Below are positions 45,613 through 55,700 of a DNA stretch of 64,000 bases, piece after piece (positions within the stretch are counted from its first letter, which is position 1; each line of letters opens with the position of its first letter). Source of the stretch: Pseudaestuariivita rosea (lineage in GTDB: Bacteria; Pseudomonadota; Alphaproteobacteria; Rhodobacterales; Rhodobacteraceae); the NCBI RefSeq assembly GCF_017592335.1, contig NZ_JACNMP010000006.1, positions 84,547 through 148,546 on the forward strand, read 5' to 3'. Both the position numbers and the translations under genes were made by a program. The notes beneath the pieces are model-generated. The model saw nothing but the letters and a program-made list of their open reading frames with translations. It was not told where the DNA came from and searched no databases.

Positions 45613-46335
45613 ATGACAAACCCAACCGCAGCGATGCTTGTGATCGGAGATGAGATTTTGTCGGGCCGCACGCGCGATGCGAATATGCATTATCTGGCCG
45701 GTGAACTGACCAAGATCGGCATTGATCTGAAAGAGGTGCGTGTGGTGTCCGATGACAGGGATGCGATTGTGGATGCAGTGCGTGCCCTGTCCGGGGCCTA
45801 TGACCATCTGTTCACCAGTGGCGGGATCGGCCCGACCCATGACGATATCACTGCGGATTGTGTGGCGGCCGCCTTTGATGTGCCGATTGATGTGCGTGAT
45901 GATGCGCGAGCGATCCTGCAGGCGCATTACGACAAGGCGGGCACTGATCTGAACGCCGCACGTCTGCGCATGGCGCGTATTCCTGAGGGCGCCATGCTGA
46001 TCGAAAACCCTATCAGTGCCGCACCAGGGTTTAGCATGGGGAACACGCATGTCATGGCCGGCGTTCCCGCGATTTTTCAGGCGATGGTGGCCAGTGTGCT
46101 GCCGGGTCTGACGGGTGGTGCGCCGCTGTTGTCTCAGACAATTCGCATCAACCGGAGTGAAGGCGACATTGCGGGGCCTTTGGGGGCTTTGGCCCAGCAA
46201 TTTCCGGATCTGTCGATCGGGTCGTATCCGTTTCAGAAAGACGGCATTTATGGCGCGAACATCGTGATCCGCGGCACCGATGGCGCCCAGGTCGATGCGG
46301 CCATGACGCAGTTGGCGGGGCTGTTTCCTGAATGA
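45613..46335 (+). CDS. CinA N-terminal (molybdopterin-binding-like) domain protein
   Basis: The 240-residue protein starts AAMLVIGDEILSGRTRDANM and contains HLFTSGGIGPTHDDITADCV and VMAGVPAIFQAMV, the MoaB/MogA-like domain of CinA (ADP-ribose pyrophosphatase in full-length CinA). The C-terminal deamidase domain is absent here and encoded separately at 14248-14715. A perfect AAGGAGG lies 5 bases before the ATG. First of a five-gene operon; the next gene overlaps by 4 bases. Confidence 0.9.
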   Translation: MTNPTAAMLVIGDEILSGRTRDANMHYLAGELTKIGIDLKEVRVVSDDRDAIVDAVRALSGAYDHLFTSGGIGPTHDDITADCVAAAFDVPIDVRDDARAILQAHYDKAGTDLNAARLRMARIPEGAMLIENPISAAPGFSMGNTHVMAGVPAIFQAMVASVLPGLTGGAPLLSQTIRINRSEGDIAGPLGALAQQFPDLSIGSYPFQKDGIYGANIVIRGTDGAQVDAAMTQLAGLFPE

Positions 46336-47078
46336 TCACGGCCGCGGCGCTTTATCAGGCTATCGATGTGACATGGCCGCCTGCGGCCCTGCATGACACA
46401 GGCCCTTGGCTGGTGCGTGAAGGACGTGGTGGCGGCAGCCGCGTGTCGGCCGCCACATTGCGTGACTATGACACCAACAGCCCATCGCCCGCAGAAGAGG
46501 ATATCCATCTGGCCGAAAATGGCATGCGCGGCATCGGGCAAACGCCGCTGTTCATGGTGCGCGACGGGGAAGGGGCGCTGGATCAGGCGCTGGCGCGGCG
46601 CGGATACAGCATCAGCAAGCCCGTGACGCTTTATGCAATTCCCACGGCCGCGCTTGCGATAGAAAAACCCCCGCCTGTGACGTGCTTTACTGTTTGGGAA
46701 CCGCTGCAGATCATGTGTGATATCTGGGCGGTCGGTGGGATTGATGCCGCGCGGATCGCGGTGATGGACCGGGTGACAACGGCCAAGACGGGCCTGTTCG
46801 GCCGGATCAACAACAAACCGGCGGCTGCGGGTTTTATCGCCATGGATGGCCCCATCGCGATGCTGCACGCGCTTGAGGTTTTGCCCGAACATCGCCGCCA
46901 AGGCCTGGCGCGCCATATGATGCGGGCTGCGGCATTTTGGGCGCAGGATCAGGGCGCAGAATTTGTTTCGGTGCTTGTCACTGACGACAATACAGGTGCA
47001 AATGATCTGTATCGCGGTCTTGGAATGTCACCGGTCGCTGCTTACCATTACAGAGAACGGACGGAGACCGCAGAATGA
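46332..47078 (+). CDS. GNAT family N-acetyltransferase
   Basis: The 248-residue protein has its GNAT core in the C-terminal half: AMLHALEVLPEHRRQGLARH (acetyl-CoA loop V-x-P-x-x-R-x-x-G-x-A) and VSVLVTDDNTGANDLYRGLG followed by MSPVAAYHYRER. The N-terminal 130 residues are less conserved. The acceptor is unknown. It overlaps both neighbours by 4 bases (ATGA), so it is translationally coupled. Confidence 0.87.
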   Translation: MITAAALYQAIDVTWPPAALHDTGPWLVREGRGGGSRVSAATLRDYDTNSPSPAEEDIHLAENGMRGIGQTPLFMVRDGEGALDQALARRGYSISKPVTLYAIPTAALAIEKPPPVTCFTVWEPLQIMCDIWAVGGIDAARIAVMDRVTTAKTGLFGRINNKPAAAGFIAMDGPIAMLHALEVLPEHRRQGLARHMMRAAAFWAQDQGAEFVSVLVTDDNTGANDLYRGLGMSPVAAYHYRERTETAE

Positions 47079-47647
47079 GCCAGAATGACAGCCCCACCGC
47101 GCTTGATCTGCCCATGGTCGATCCGCTGCCCGAGGATACGCAGAAATACTTTGATGTCTGTCAGGACAAGCTGGGCATGGTGCCCAATGTGCTGCGCGCC
47201 TATGCCTTTGATATCGACAAGCTGAACGCCTTTACCGCGATGTATAACGACCTGATGCTGGCGGGCAGCGGGCTTAGCAAGCTGGAACGCGAGATGATCG
47301 CGGTCGTCGTCAGTTCGATCAACAAATGCTATTATTGTCTGACGGCCCATGGTGCGGCTGTGCGTGCCCTGTCGGGCGATCCGAAACTGGGCGAAATGCT
47401 GGTGATGAACTACCGTGTCGCACCTTTAGACGCCCGCCAGCGGGCGATGCTGGATTTCGCGGCAAAGATGACCACGGAAAGTGCAGCCATCGAAGAACCT
47501 GACCGTCAGACTCTGCGCGATGCGGGTTTCAGCGATCGTGATATCTGGGACATCGCCGCGGTGGCGGGGTTTTTCAACATGACGAACCGCATCGCATCGG
47601 CCACCGACATGCGCCCCAACGTTGAATATCACAGTCAGGCCAGATGA
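47075..47647 (+). CDS. AhpD-like peroxidase-related protein
   Basis: The 190-residue all-helical protein has the CxxC active site in SSINKCYYCLTAHGAAVRAL (about residues 85-105) and the typical LSKLEREMIAVVVSSIN helix before it. The family uses the two thiols to reduce peroxides. It belongs to the uncharacterised peroxidase-related subgroup. It overlaps the genes on both sides by 4 bases. Confidence 0.88.
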   Translation: MSQNDSPTALDLPMVDPLPEDTQKYFDVCQDKLGMVPNVLRAYAFDIDKLNAFTAMYNDLMLAGSGLSKLEREMIAVVVSSINKCYYCLTAHGAAVRALSGDPKLGEMLVMNYRVAPLDARQRAMLDFAAKMTTESAAIEEPDRQTLRDAGFSDRDIWDIAAVAGFFNMTNRIASATDMRPNVEYHSQAR

Positions 47648-48594
47648 TCCGTTCCGTTCTTCTTTGCCTTAGCCTTTCTGCTGCGCCCGCGCTGTCGGCC
47701 AGCCTGCAGTTGCCCAGCACGGCCTCGATGGTTATCGAAAATACCGAAGCCTTTGCCAGCTATGCCATGCCCGTTGGACCCTATCTGAACAGCAGCATCC
47801 CCATGCAGGAACTTGAGGGCGAGGTTTATCGTCAGGTCTGGCAGGTCGCGACCGGTGGCCTGACGACGCTGCAATTGCTGATCCCTTTGCGGGCGCAGCT
47901 TTTGGAAGACGGGTTCGAAATCCTGTATAGCTGCGATGCCGAGGACTGCGGTGGTTTTGACTTCCGGTACGCGATGGATGTTGTGCCCGAACCCTATATG
48001 CACGTCGATCTTGGGGATTATCGCTATATGGCGGTGGCGCGTGGGGGTGACAGCCCCGAACATCTGGCCGTTCTTGTCAGCCGGTCGCCCACCACCGGGT
48101 TTATCCAGATCGTCCAAGTGATCCCGCCGGGCAGTGACAGAACCCTGGAAACCACGATTCAACCTGATCCTGATGCCCCGATTGATCCTGTTGATGCCAC
48201 GTCGGACATCGGGGATGGTCCTGTGGCTGAGATACTTGAAAGCCGGGGTCGCATCGTCTTGTTCGATTTATCGTTTGAGACGGGATCGTCTGATCTGGGC
48301 GATCTGAATTTCCCGTCGCTTGGCGCGATTGCGGATTATCTGCGGACAAATCCGGGTCGCAAAATCGCGCTGGTCGGGCATACCGACAGTCAAGGCAATC
48401 TGGACAATAACATCGCGCTGTCGCGGCAACGCGCGGCCTCGGTTCTGGAACGTCTTGTCGACCGGCACGGTGTTCCGCGCGACCAGATGGAGGCCCAGGG
48501 CATGGGCTATCTTGCCCCGATTGCCACCAACCTGTCCGAGGCCGGACGCCGTCTGAACCGGCGGGTTGAGGTCATCATCACATCAATTGAATAA
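47644..48594 (+). CDS. OmpA family protein
   Basis: The 316-residue exported protein has a signal peptide (MIRSVLLCLSLSAAPALSA), a middle beta-rich part that resembles periplasmic domains found before OmpA, and a C-terminal peptidoglycan-binding OmpA domain (residues about 205-316) with ALVGHTDSQGNLDNNIALSR and GMGYLAPIATNLSEAGRRLN followed by RRVEV. It anchors the envelope to the cell wall. Fourth gene of the 45613-49554 operon, overlapping the AhpD gene. Confidence 0.88.
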   Translation: MIRSVLLCLSLSAAPALSASLQLPSTASMVIENTEAFASYAMPVGPYLNSSIPMQELEGEVYRQVWQVATGGLTTLQLLIPLRAQLLEDGFEILYSCDAEDCGGFDFRYAMDVVPEPYMHVDLGDYRYMAVARGGDSPEHLAVLVSRSPTTGFIQIVQVIPPGSDRTLETTIQPDPDAPIDPVDATSDIGDGPVAEILESRGRIVLFDLSFETGSSDLGDLNFPSLGAIADYLRTNPGRKIALVGHTDSQGNLDNNIALSRQRAASVLERLVDRHGVPRDQMEAQGMGYLAPIATNLSEAGRRLNRRVEVIITSIE

Positions 48595-48609
48595 TGGGGC
48601 AGGGGCAAA

Positions 48610-49554
48610 ATGAGCATATTTACCATCACTCTTAATCCGGCTGTTGATCTGTCGACCTCGGTTGCCGGGGTCAAACCGGGGCCCAAACTGCGCTGTGGGG
48701 TGCCTCAGATTGATCCGGGCGGTGGCGGTATCAATGTCAGCCGCGCCATATCTATTCTGGGTGGTGAAAGTCGTGCCCTGATTGCGGTGGGGGGCACGAC
48801 GGGGGCGCAACTGCGATCATTGTTGCAGGCCGAAAGTATTGACCACATACCTTTCGATGTGACCGGCGAAACCCGCCAAAGCCTGTCGGTGCATGATGAC
48901 CTGACCGGTGATCAGTATCGTTTTATCATGCCGGGTCCGGGATGGGATCAGCAGCTGGTCGACAGGTTTCTGGATCAGATCCACGAAAACGCGGCGCCGG
49001 GCGATATCGTCGTGCTCAGCGGCAGTGCGCCTCCCGGTGTGCCCGTTGATTTTCCCGCTCAACTGGCGCATGCGCTGGCGCCGACGAATAGTCGTCTTTT
49101 CGTCGATACTTCGGGCCCGGCGCTGCTGCATCTGTTTCAATCGTCTGGAAATGGCGTTGATCTGATCCGGATCGACATGGCCGAGGCGGCAGAGGTCGCC
49201 GGTCGCGTTCTGCCTGATGTGCGGGCCAGCGCAGATTACGCGCAGCAGTGTGTGCAGGCCGGTGTGGCGAATGTCATCGTTCTGGCGCGGGGTGCCGAGG
49301 GGTCGGTTCTAGCCACTCAGGATCAGCGTTTGTTCTGTAACGCCGCCGATGTGCCGGTCAAAAGCAAGACCGGGGCAGGGGACAGCTTTCTGGCAGGTCT
49401 GACACTGGCGCTATCACGCGGCGAAGAATACGCGACTGCGCTGAAATGGGGCGCCACAGCCGCCAGCGCAGCCGTCATGACAGATGCTACATCCCTGTGC
49501 CGCAAAGAGGACTTTGACAGATTGCTGTCAGACTGTGTCGTGCGCGAGGTCTGA
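48610..49554 (+). CDS. PfkB family hexose kinase (1-phosphofructokinase/tagatose-6-P kinase type)
   Basis: The 314-residue ribokinase-fold enzyme begins FTITLNPAVDLSTSVAGV and contains GGGGINVSRAISILGG (substrate loop) and the ATP/catalytic motif KTGAGDSFLAGLTLALSRGE with the base Asp. These are features of LacC/FruK/PfkB kinases that phosphorylate a sugar phosphate. No PTS genes are nearby, so a PfkB-like glycolytic role is as likely as fructose use. It follows the OmpA gene by 15 bases. Confidence 0.88.
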   Translation: MSIFTITLNPAVDLSTSVAGVKPGPKLRCGVPQIDPGGGGINVSRAISILGGESRALIAVGGTTGAQLRSLLQAESIDHIPFDVTGETRQSLSVHDDLTGDQYRFIMPGPGWDQQLVDRFLDQIHENAAPGDIVVLSGSAPPGVPVDFPAQLAHALAPTNSRLFVDTSGPALLHLFQSSGNGVDLIRIDMAEAAEVAGRVLPDVRASADYAQQCVQAGVANVIVLARGAEGSVLATQDQRLFCNAADVPVKSKTGAGDSFLAGLTLALSRGEEYATALKWGATAASAAVMTDATSLCRKEDFDRLLSDCVVREV

Positions 49555-49561
49555 GACCCGT

Positions 49562-50467
49562 TTACCAGCTTTCAGGGCCTTTTTCGCCAAAGGAATCGAC
49601 CAGAAAGTCAATGAACGCCCGAACCTTAGGCTGCGTGAACCGACCGGGCGGGTAGACAGCATAGATGCCCTGCATCTCCACCGGCAGATCTGGCATGGCC
49701 TCTTCCACCAAGCCTTTTTCCAGCGCATCGGCATAAAGAAAACTGGGCAGATAGGCGATCCCAAGGCCCGAGATCGCGGCATTCAGCAATGACTGCCCGT
49801 CATTCACTGTCAGCCAACCTGCCGTGCGCACCTGACGCTTTTCGCCGGACGGCGCGGTCAGTTTCCAGACATTGCCCGAGCTTTGGTTGGAATAATGCAG
49901 CAGCTTATGTTCATTCAGATCGTCAATGCGTGACGGACGACCGTGTTTATCGAAATAGGCCGGGCTGGCGATCATGCGGCGTGTTGTGTCGGTCAGCTTG
50001 CGGGCGCGCAGCGTGCTGTCTTCCAGTTCTCCGATCCGGATGGCCATATCGAAGCCTTCGGAAATCAGTTCAACATAGCGGTTGTTCAACACCATGTTGA
50101 CCGTAATTTCGGGAAATTCCTGCAGGAAGTTGCCTAAAACCGGCGACAGATGGTTCACACCAAAATCCGTTGCGACCGAAATGCGCAAAACGCCCGAGGG
50201 CGCGCTTTGCATTGATGTCACCAAAGCATCGGCCTCGCCCGCGTCATTCAGAACGCGGCGGGCACGGTCGTAATAGGCCAGGCCGATCTCTGTCGGGCTG
50301 ACACGACGCGTTGTGCGATTCAAAAGCCGCGCACCAAGGCGTGCCTCAAGCGAAGAGACATGCTTGGAAACTGCGGATTTCGAAATCCCCATTTTCTTGG
50401 CGGCATCCGTGAAACCGCCCTGGTCAACGACCGTCGCGAAAGCTTCCATTTCGGTCAGTCGGTCCAT
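49562..50467 (-). CDS. LysR family transcriptional regulator
   Basis: The 301-residue protein has the N-terminal winged helix (MEAFATVVDQGGFTDAAKKM then GISKSAVSKHVSSLEARLGA, RLLNRTTRRVSPTEIG) and a type 2 periplasmic-binding-like effector domain. The target is unknown. It lies 134 bases downstream of fadH on the same strand and is convergent with the PfkB gene. Confidence 0.92.
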   Translation of the reverse strand: MDRLTEMEAFATVVDQGGFTDAAKKMGISKSAVSKHVSSLEARLGARLLNRTTRRVSPTEIGLAYYDRARRVLNDAGEADALVTSMQSAPSGVLRISVATDFGVNHLSPVLGNFLQEFPEITVNMVLNNRYVELISEGFDMAIRIGELEDSTLRARKLTDTTRRMIASPAYFDKHGRPSRIDDLNEHKLLHYSNQSSGNVWKLTAPSGEKRQVRTAGWLTVNDGQSLLNAAISGLGIAYLPSFLYADALEKGLVEEAMPDLPVEMQGIYAVYPPGRFTQPKVRAFIDFLVDSFGEKGPESW

Positions 50468-50601
50468 CCCATACCTCTGCCATTCATAATTTGTTAGGCA
50501 GATGTATTGTGTCGAATTCGGGCAGGATTTGGACGCTGACCGGACATTATCGAGATTTTGTGACCCAATTCGGGTACTTAGGTGTTACCTTAAAACGTCA
50601 C

Positions 50602-52680
<2,079 letters not shown>

Positions 52681-52744
52681 TCATCCCAAACGCGGCGTCA
52701 TCCCGCGCTTTGATGTAAGGGGCTGGCAGGCGTTGTCGATAGAA

Positions 52745-53371
52745 TTATGTGCCGCGCCGCCGTCGGGCTGCACTGACCCACAAATCAAGAATGATCTTCG
52801 CTGTGGCAAGAACGACCAGCGCGCACAGAAGGATTTTTGTTATGGTTTCCATTGTGCCCTCGATCAGCAGCGCGTGGGTGACCGTTCCGGCGACGGTGAT
52901 CACTGCGAACACCAGATGCGCCCGCCGCCAAGTCCGAAAGCCCAGACGCAGTCTTTTGCGGAAAGTGGCCAGCAGTGCTGCGGCAAAGACGGCCCACATG
53001 GCAATGACGCCCCAGACGGAAAAAGCGGTAGGCGAAACAAACAGAAGGGCGTCCATCACATCGGGCGGACTGGTGATCCAAAGTCCAGCAACGTGAATAA
53101 TGATGGCAATGACAAGGGCTGCGCCAACCATCCGGTGAACCCGCTGTCCGATCACCTTTGGTGTACCAGGCAGGTAGCCCGCGATCAGTAATGGTTGAAG
53201 CAACATCAGACACATCGCGACGATGCCTGCAAAGCCCGCCAGGATATAAATCGGGTCACGCCAGGCCAGCAGGGGGCTGGTTGAGGCCGCGACAACTGGT
53301 ACAACGATGGCTGCGATGACAGCGCACCAGATCAGCGCGGCACCGATCCGACCTGTCTGCTTGGATTGCAC
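52745..53371 (-). CDS. Ferric reductase-like transmembrane protein
   Basis: The 208-residue membrane protein has about six hydrophobic helices and heme-ligand-type histidines in VHRMVGAALVIAIIIHVAGL and RRAHLVFAVITVAGTVTHAL, the pattern of MsrQ/YedZ/ferric-reductase domains. It probably carries b heme and moves electrons across the inner membrane. The start appears to be GTG at 53371. It lies 5 bases after the Tat-exported protein gene, so the two may work together in the periplasm. Confidence 0.82.
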   Translation of the reverse strand: MQSKQTGRIGAALIWCAVIAAIVVPVVAASTSPLLAWRDPIYILAGFAGIVAMCLMLLQPLLIAGYLPGTPKVIGQRVHRMVGAALVIAIIIHVAGLWITSPPDVMDALLFVSPTAFSVWGVIAMWAVFAAALLATFRKRLRLGFRTWRRAHLVFAVITVAGTVTHALLIEGTMETITKILLCALVVLATAKIILDLWVSAARRRRGT

Positions 53372-53376
53372 CCTAT

Positions 53377-53865
53377 TCAGGCGGGTTGCAGTACGAAATG
53401 CGCCTCAAGCGTCTTGTCGCGGGAACTGCGCATCACGGGGCGCAGGAAAACGGTCTGAAAATCTTCGCTGTCATAGGCCAGATGCCCGTGCGGTTGACCA
53501 AAGGCCGGAACGATCTGTGGCATTTCCATGCGGAACTCACCGTTTGCGTCAGTCAGTGTGGCGCCATGGCTTTGCGGATCACGTTCGTGCCCTTCGGTGG
53601 TATGGGCCCAGATCTGGATGCGCTGGCCTGCAAGCGGTGCGCCATCGCCCGCGCGCCGGACCGTACCCGTCATCCAAAAGCCGCCGCCGCCGATGCGATC
53701 CACAATTGGTGCACCGGGTCGATAGTTATTCGCACCACCGCGCATGGACGGCGTCGGCGCAAGACCCTGCGCATATGCGGGCCGCACCTGACCCGAGACA
53801 CCAGCAGCCACAACGGCACTGCCGGCAGCCAACAGGGAACGGCGGGTGAACAGAAGTCTGGACAT
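53377..53865 (-). CDS. Tat-exported intradiol dioxygenase-like protein
   Basis: The 162-residue protein has a twin-arginine signal (LFTRRSLLAAGSAVVAAGVS, cut likely after AYA near residue 32). The mature part resembles the beta-sandwich of intradiol ring-cleavage dioxygenases: TGTVRRAGDGAPLAGQRIQI followed by W, SHGATLTDANGEFRMEMPQI and a late HGHLAYDSEDF. The first iron-ligand Tyr of that family seems replaced by His in TTEGHERD, so activity is doubtful. AGGAG precedes the ATG. Probably in an operon with the ferric-reductase-like gene. Confidence 0.75.
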   Translation of the reverse strand: MSRLLFTRRSLLAAGSAVVAAGVSGQVRPAYAQGLAPTPSMRGGANNYRPGAPIVDRIGGGGFWMTGTVRRAGDGAPLAGQRIQIWAHTTEGHERDPQSHGATLTDANGEFRMEMPQIVPAFGQPHGHLAYDSEDFQTVFLRPVMRSSRDKTLEAHFVLQPA

Positions 53866-53940
53866 TACGAAGTCTCCTATCAGGCGGGCGTGTCATGGTT
53901 AATCTGCTTGTCGATAAATAACATATCAGCCCAAAATTCC

Positions 53941-53966
53941 GAGGCTCGAGGGGCTGAAACAGCCTC
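53941..53966 (-). terminator. Hairpin downstream of the TetR gene
   Basis: GAGGCT (53941-53946) and AGCCTC (53961-53966) form an inverted repeat, with an alternative inner GGCTG/CAGCC stem, between the TetR gene and the Tat-protein gene on the minus strand. A short T-rich tail (AATTTT) follows. It may separate the two transcripts. Confidence 0.4.
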
Positions 53967-54043
53967 AACATCGCTCAAGATTTCGCGATCTGATCAAAAG
54001 TAGGGCATGGCAGTTGGGCGGGCCTGCGCAAAACAGTCCTGAC

Positions 54044-54685
54044 TTAAACCGCGCTTTCTTTAACTTTTACAGCACCATAGCGCGCCAAAAAGGTTTTTAC
54101 CGCCGCTGCGATAATCTGCTGGCGTTCGTCATCGCCAAGACTGTCCTGCAGGCCCAGTACCATCCGCGGGAATGCCCCGGCTTTGCAAAGTTCCACGAAC
54201 TGCTCGGCGGCCATCATATAGTCATCGACGACCAGTTCACCCTTTGCCACGGCCTTTTCAAAGAACGAAATCAACGTCGTACGGGCCAGTTTCGGTCCGC
54301 TGTCATAAAACCCGCGCGCCAGTTCGGGAAAGCGGTCAGCCTCGGCCACAGCCATGCGATAAATCGCCAGGTTGAAGTCCGATGTTATAAAGGAAATCAG
54401 TTTATCCGCGGCAGATCGCAGGACCTCATCAATGGGGCGGTTCAGGTCGATGAACTCGATCGCCTCATTGGCCTGACGCAGGCATTCGGTCTGGCAGACC
54501 TCAAGAAACAAAAGCCGCTTGTCGGGAAAATAGCTGTAAAGCGTGGCCTTCGACACACCGGCGGTGCGGGCAATATCGTCAACGCTTGCGCCTTCAAAAC
54601 CATGGGCCATGAAGACCTGTCGCGCGCCATCCACAACCTGATCGAATTTTCGCCCTTTGCGGATATCTTGCGCCTGTGCGGTCAT
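54044..54685 (-). CDS. TetR/AcrR family transcriptional regulator
   Basis: The 213-residue protein has the TetR helix-turn-helix in GARQVFMAHGFEGASVDDIA and RTAGVSKATLYSYFPDKRLL, followed by a helical ligand domain with the C-terminal TetR_C pattern. ATG at 54685 follows AGGAGG; an in-frame extension to 54721 is not needed. Possible targets are the downstream Tat/ferric-reductase genes or fadH on the same strand. Confidence 0.9.
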   Translation of the reverse strand: MTAQAQDIRKGRKFDQVVDGARQVFMAHGFEGASVDDIARTAGVSKATLYSYFPDKRLLFLEVCQTECLRQANEAIEFIDLNRPIDEVLRSAADKLISFITSDFNLAIYRMAVAEADRFPELARGFYDSGPKLARTTLISFFEKAVAKGELVVDDYMMAAEQFVELCKAGAFPRMVLGLQDSLGDDERQQIIAAAVKTFLARYGAVKVKESAV

Positions 54686-54796
54686 GGGGCCTCCTGCCGA
54701 ATAGGACGCGACTATAACCAAAGCCCCGCGATAAGTGCAACAAAAACGGGGGCTGCCGCCGCCGACATCCCCCGTTATTTGGATGCTAACGTTGAG

Positions 54797-54946
54797 TTAC
54801 TTTTCACATTGTGTCGTATGCGTCGTGTCACTACACCCCTGTGTCACATCGGGTTTGGGCGCAGGATACTGCAAGTTCGGCAGGAAAAAGGCATTTGCGA
54901 GCGTTGGAAGCATTGCAATAGCCAAAGCTGACAGGAGAAGTCTCAT
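54797..54946 (-). CDS. Small secreted protein (49 residues)
   Basis: A short gene with a strong ribosome binding site (AAAAGGATAAAACCG then ATG). The product has a signal peptide (MRLLLSALAIAMLPTLANA) and a 30-residue mature peptide rich in Pro, Thr and Asn with two Cys (VTQGCSDTTHTTQCEK). No family is recognised. It lies upstream of the TetR gene on the same strand. Confidence 0.6.
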   Translation of the reverse strand: MRLLLSALAIAMLPTLANAFFLPNLQYPAPKPDVTQGCSDTTHTTQCEK

Positions 54947-55167
54947 CGGTTTTATCCTTTTCTGAACTGTTCTGTTCACTAATCTAAACGGATTAGTTCA
55001 GCACGCAAGCTCAAAATGAACCAATCGGTTCACTTTTGTGAATAAACAGCTTTCGAATCGCCCTAGATCTAAGCGCCCGCCGATTTCGCCATTCGTTTCA
55101 AGGTTTAACAAGACGCCATTTGGGTGCCGTACGTTGAACCCGCCCTGTCGGGCCAGTACATAACCTG
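54947..55167. other. Intergenic region without a supported gene
   Basis: Open frames here run into the IS66 remnant and show no ribosome binding site. A TTAGT/ACTAA-type palindromic stretch near 54975-55000 and an AACCAATCGGTT palindrome near 55018-55030 are visible; the latter could be a regulator site for the small secreted gene. Confidence 0.3.
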
Positions 55168-55422
55168 TTACACTGCCCGAGCAGCGTAACGCCATGGGAA
55201 GAGCTCGTCGAGGCGTGTGATATTGTGGTCGGCGATCTGGTCAAGAACCCATGTGAGCCATTCTTGAGGGTGGACGTCGTTGAGCTTGGCGGTCTTGATC
55301 AGGGTGAAGGCGATTGCCATGGCTTTGCCGCCACCTTGTGAACCTGCGAACATCCAGTTTTTCCGGCCGATGGCCACGGGTTTGACGGCGCGTTCGGCGC
55401 TCGACCATTGTTCTTGAACCAA
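55168..55422 (-). pseudogene. IS66 family transposase C-terminal remnant
   Basis: The frame reads AERAVKPVAIGRKNWMFAGS then GGGKAMAIAFTLIKTAKLND and DQIADHNITRLDELFPWRYA, the well-known C-terminal end of IS66 TnpC transposases. Upstream of AERAV (about 55400) the expected EIDNN-type sequence is missing, so only the last 75 or so residues remain of about 500. It is a dead fragment next to the tRNA-Ser integration site and shows repeated insertion at this spot. Confidence 0.8.
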
Positions 55423-55511
55423 TGGCGAAAAGGCGTTAGGTCGTGTTCAACGGACACTTACCCATTTGGGCTTGCATTGGCACGTCAACAGCGGCTATTG
55501 GACACGAGTTA

Positions 55512-55601
55512 GGAGAGGTGGCCGAGTGGTCGAAGGCGCACGCCTGGAAAGTGTGTAGGCGGGAAACCGTCTCCAGGGTTCGAATCCCTGTCTCTCCGCC
55601 A
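55512..55601 (+). tRNA. tRNA-Ser(GGA)
   Basis: The 90-base gene includes an encoded CCA. The acceptor stem GGAGAGG pairs with TCTCTCC; the anticodon loop is CTGGAAA (anticodon GGA, reads UCC/UCU); the long variable arm (about 55559-55574) is typical of class II serine tRNAs; the T-arm is CAGGGTTCGAATCCCTG. The last 16 bases are repeated at 63874-63889, showing that an element integrated into the 3' end and rebuilt the gene. Confidence 0.95.
55586..55601 (+). repeat. attL: tRNA-Ser 3'-end direct repeat
   Basis: CCCTGTCTCTCCGCCA forms the end of the tRNA-Ser gene and recurs exactly at 63874-63889. The tyrosine integrase gene starts 100 bases inside. This is the left junction of the island. Confidence 0.9.
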
Positions 55602-55700
55602 CAATGCCTGATTTGGTGATGATCAGGTGCCACATATGTCAATATTTACTGAATATTGACACTTTTCATCCAAGATATAGCTCGAAAACACCCATAACAG

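Noticed and set aside
54998..55195. A 65-residue frame overlapping the IS66 remnant end
   Set aside because: No ribosome binding site and no family. It runs past the transposase stop in another frame.
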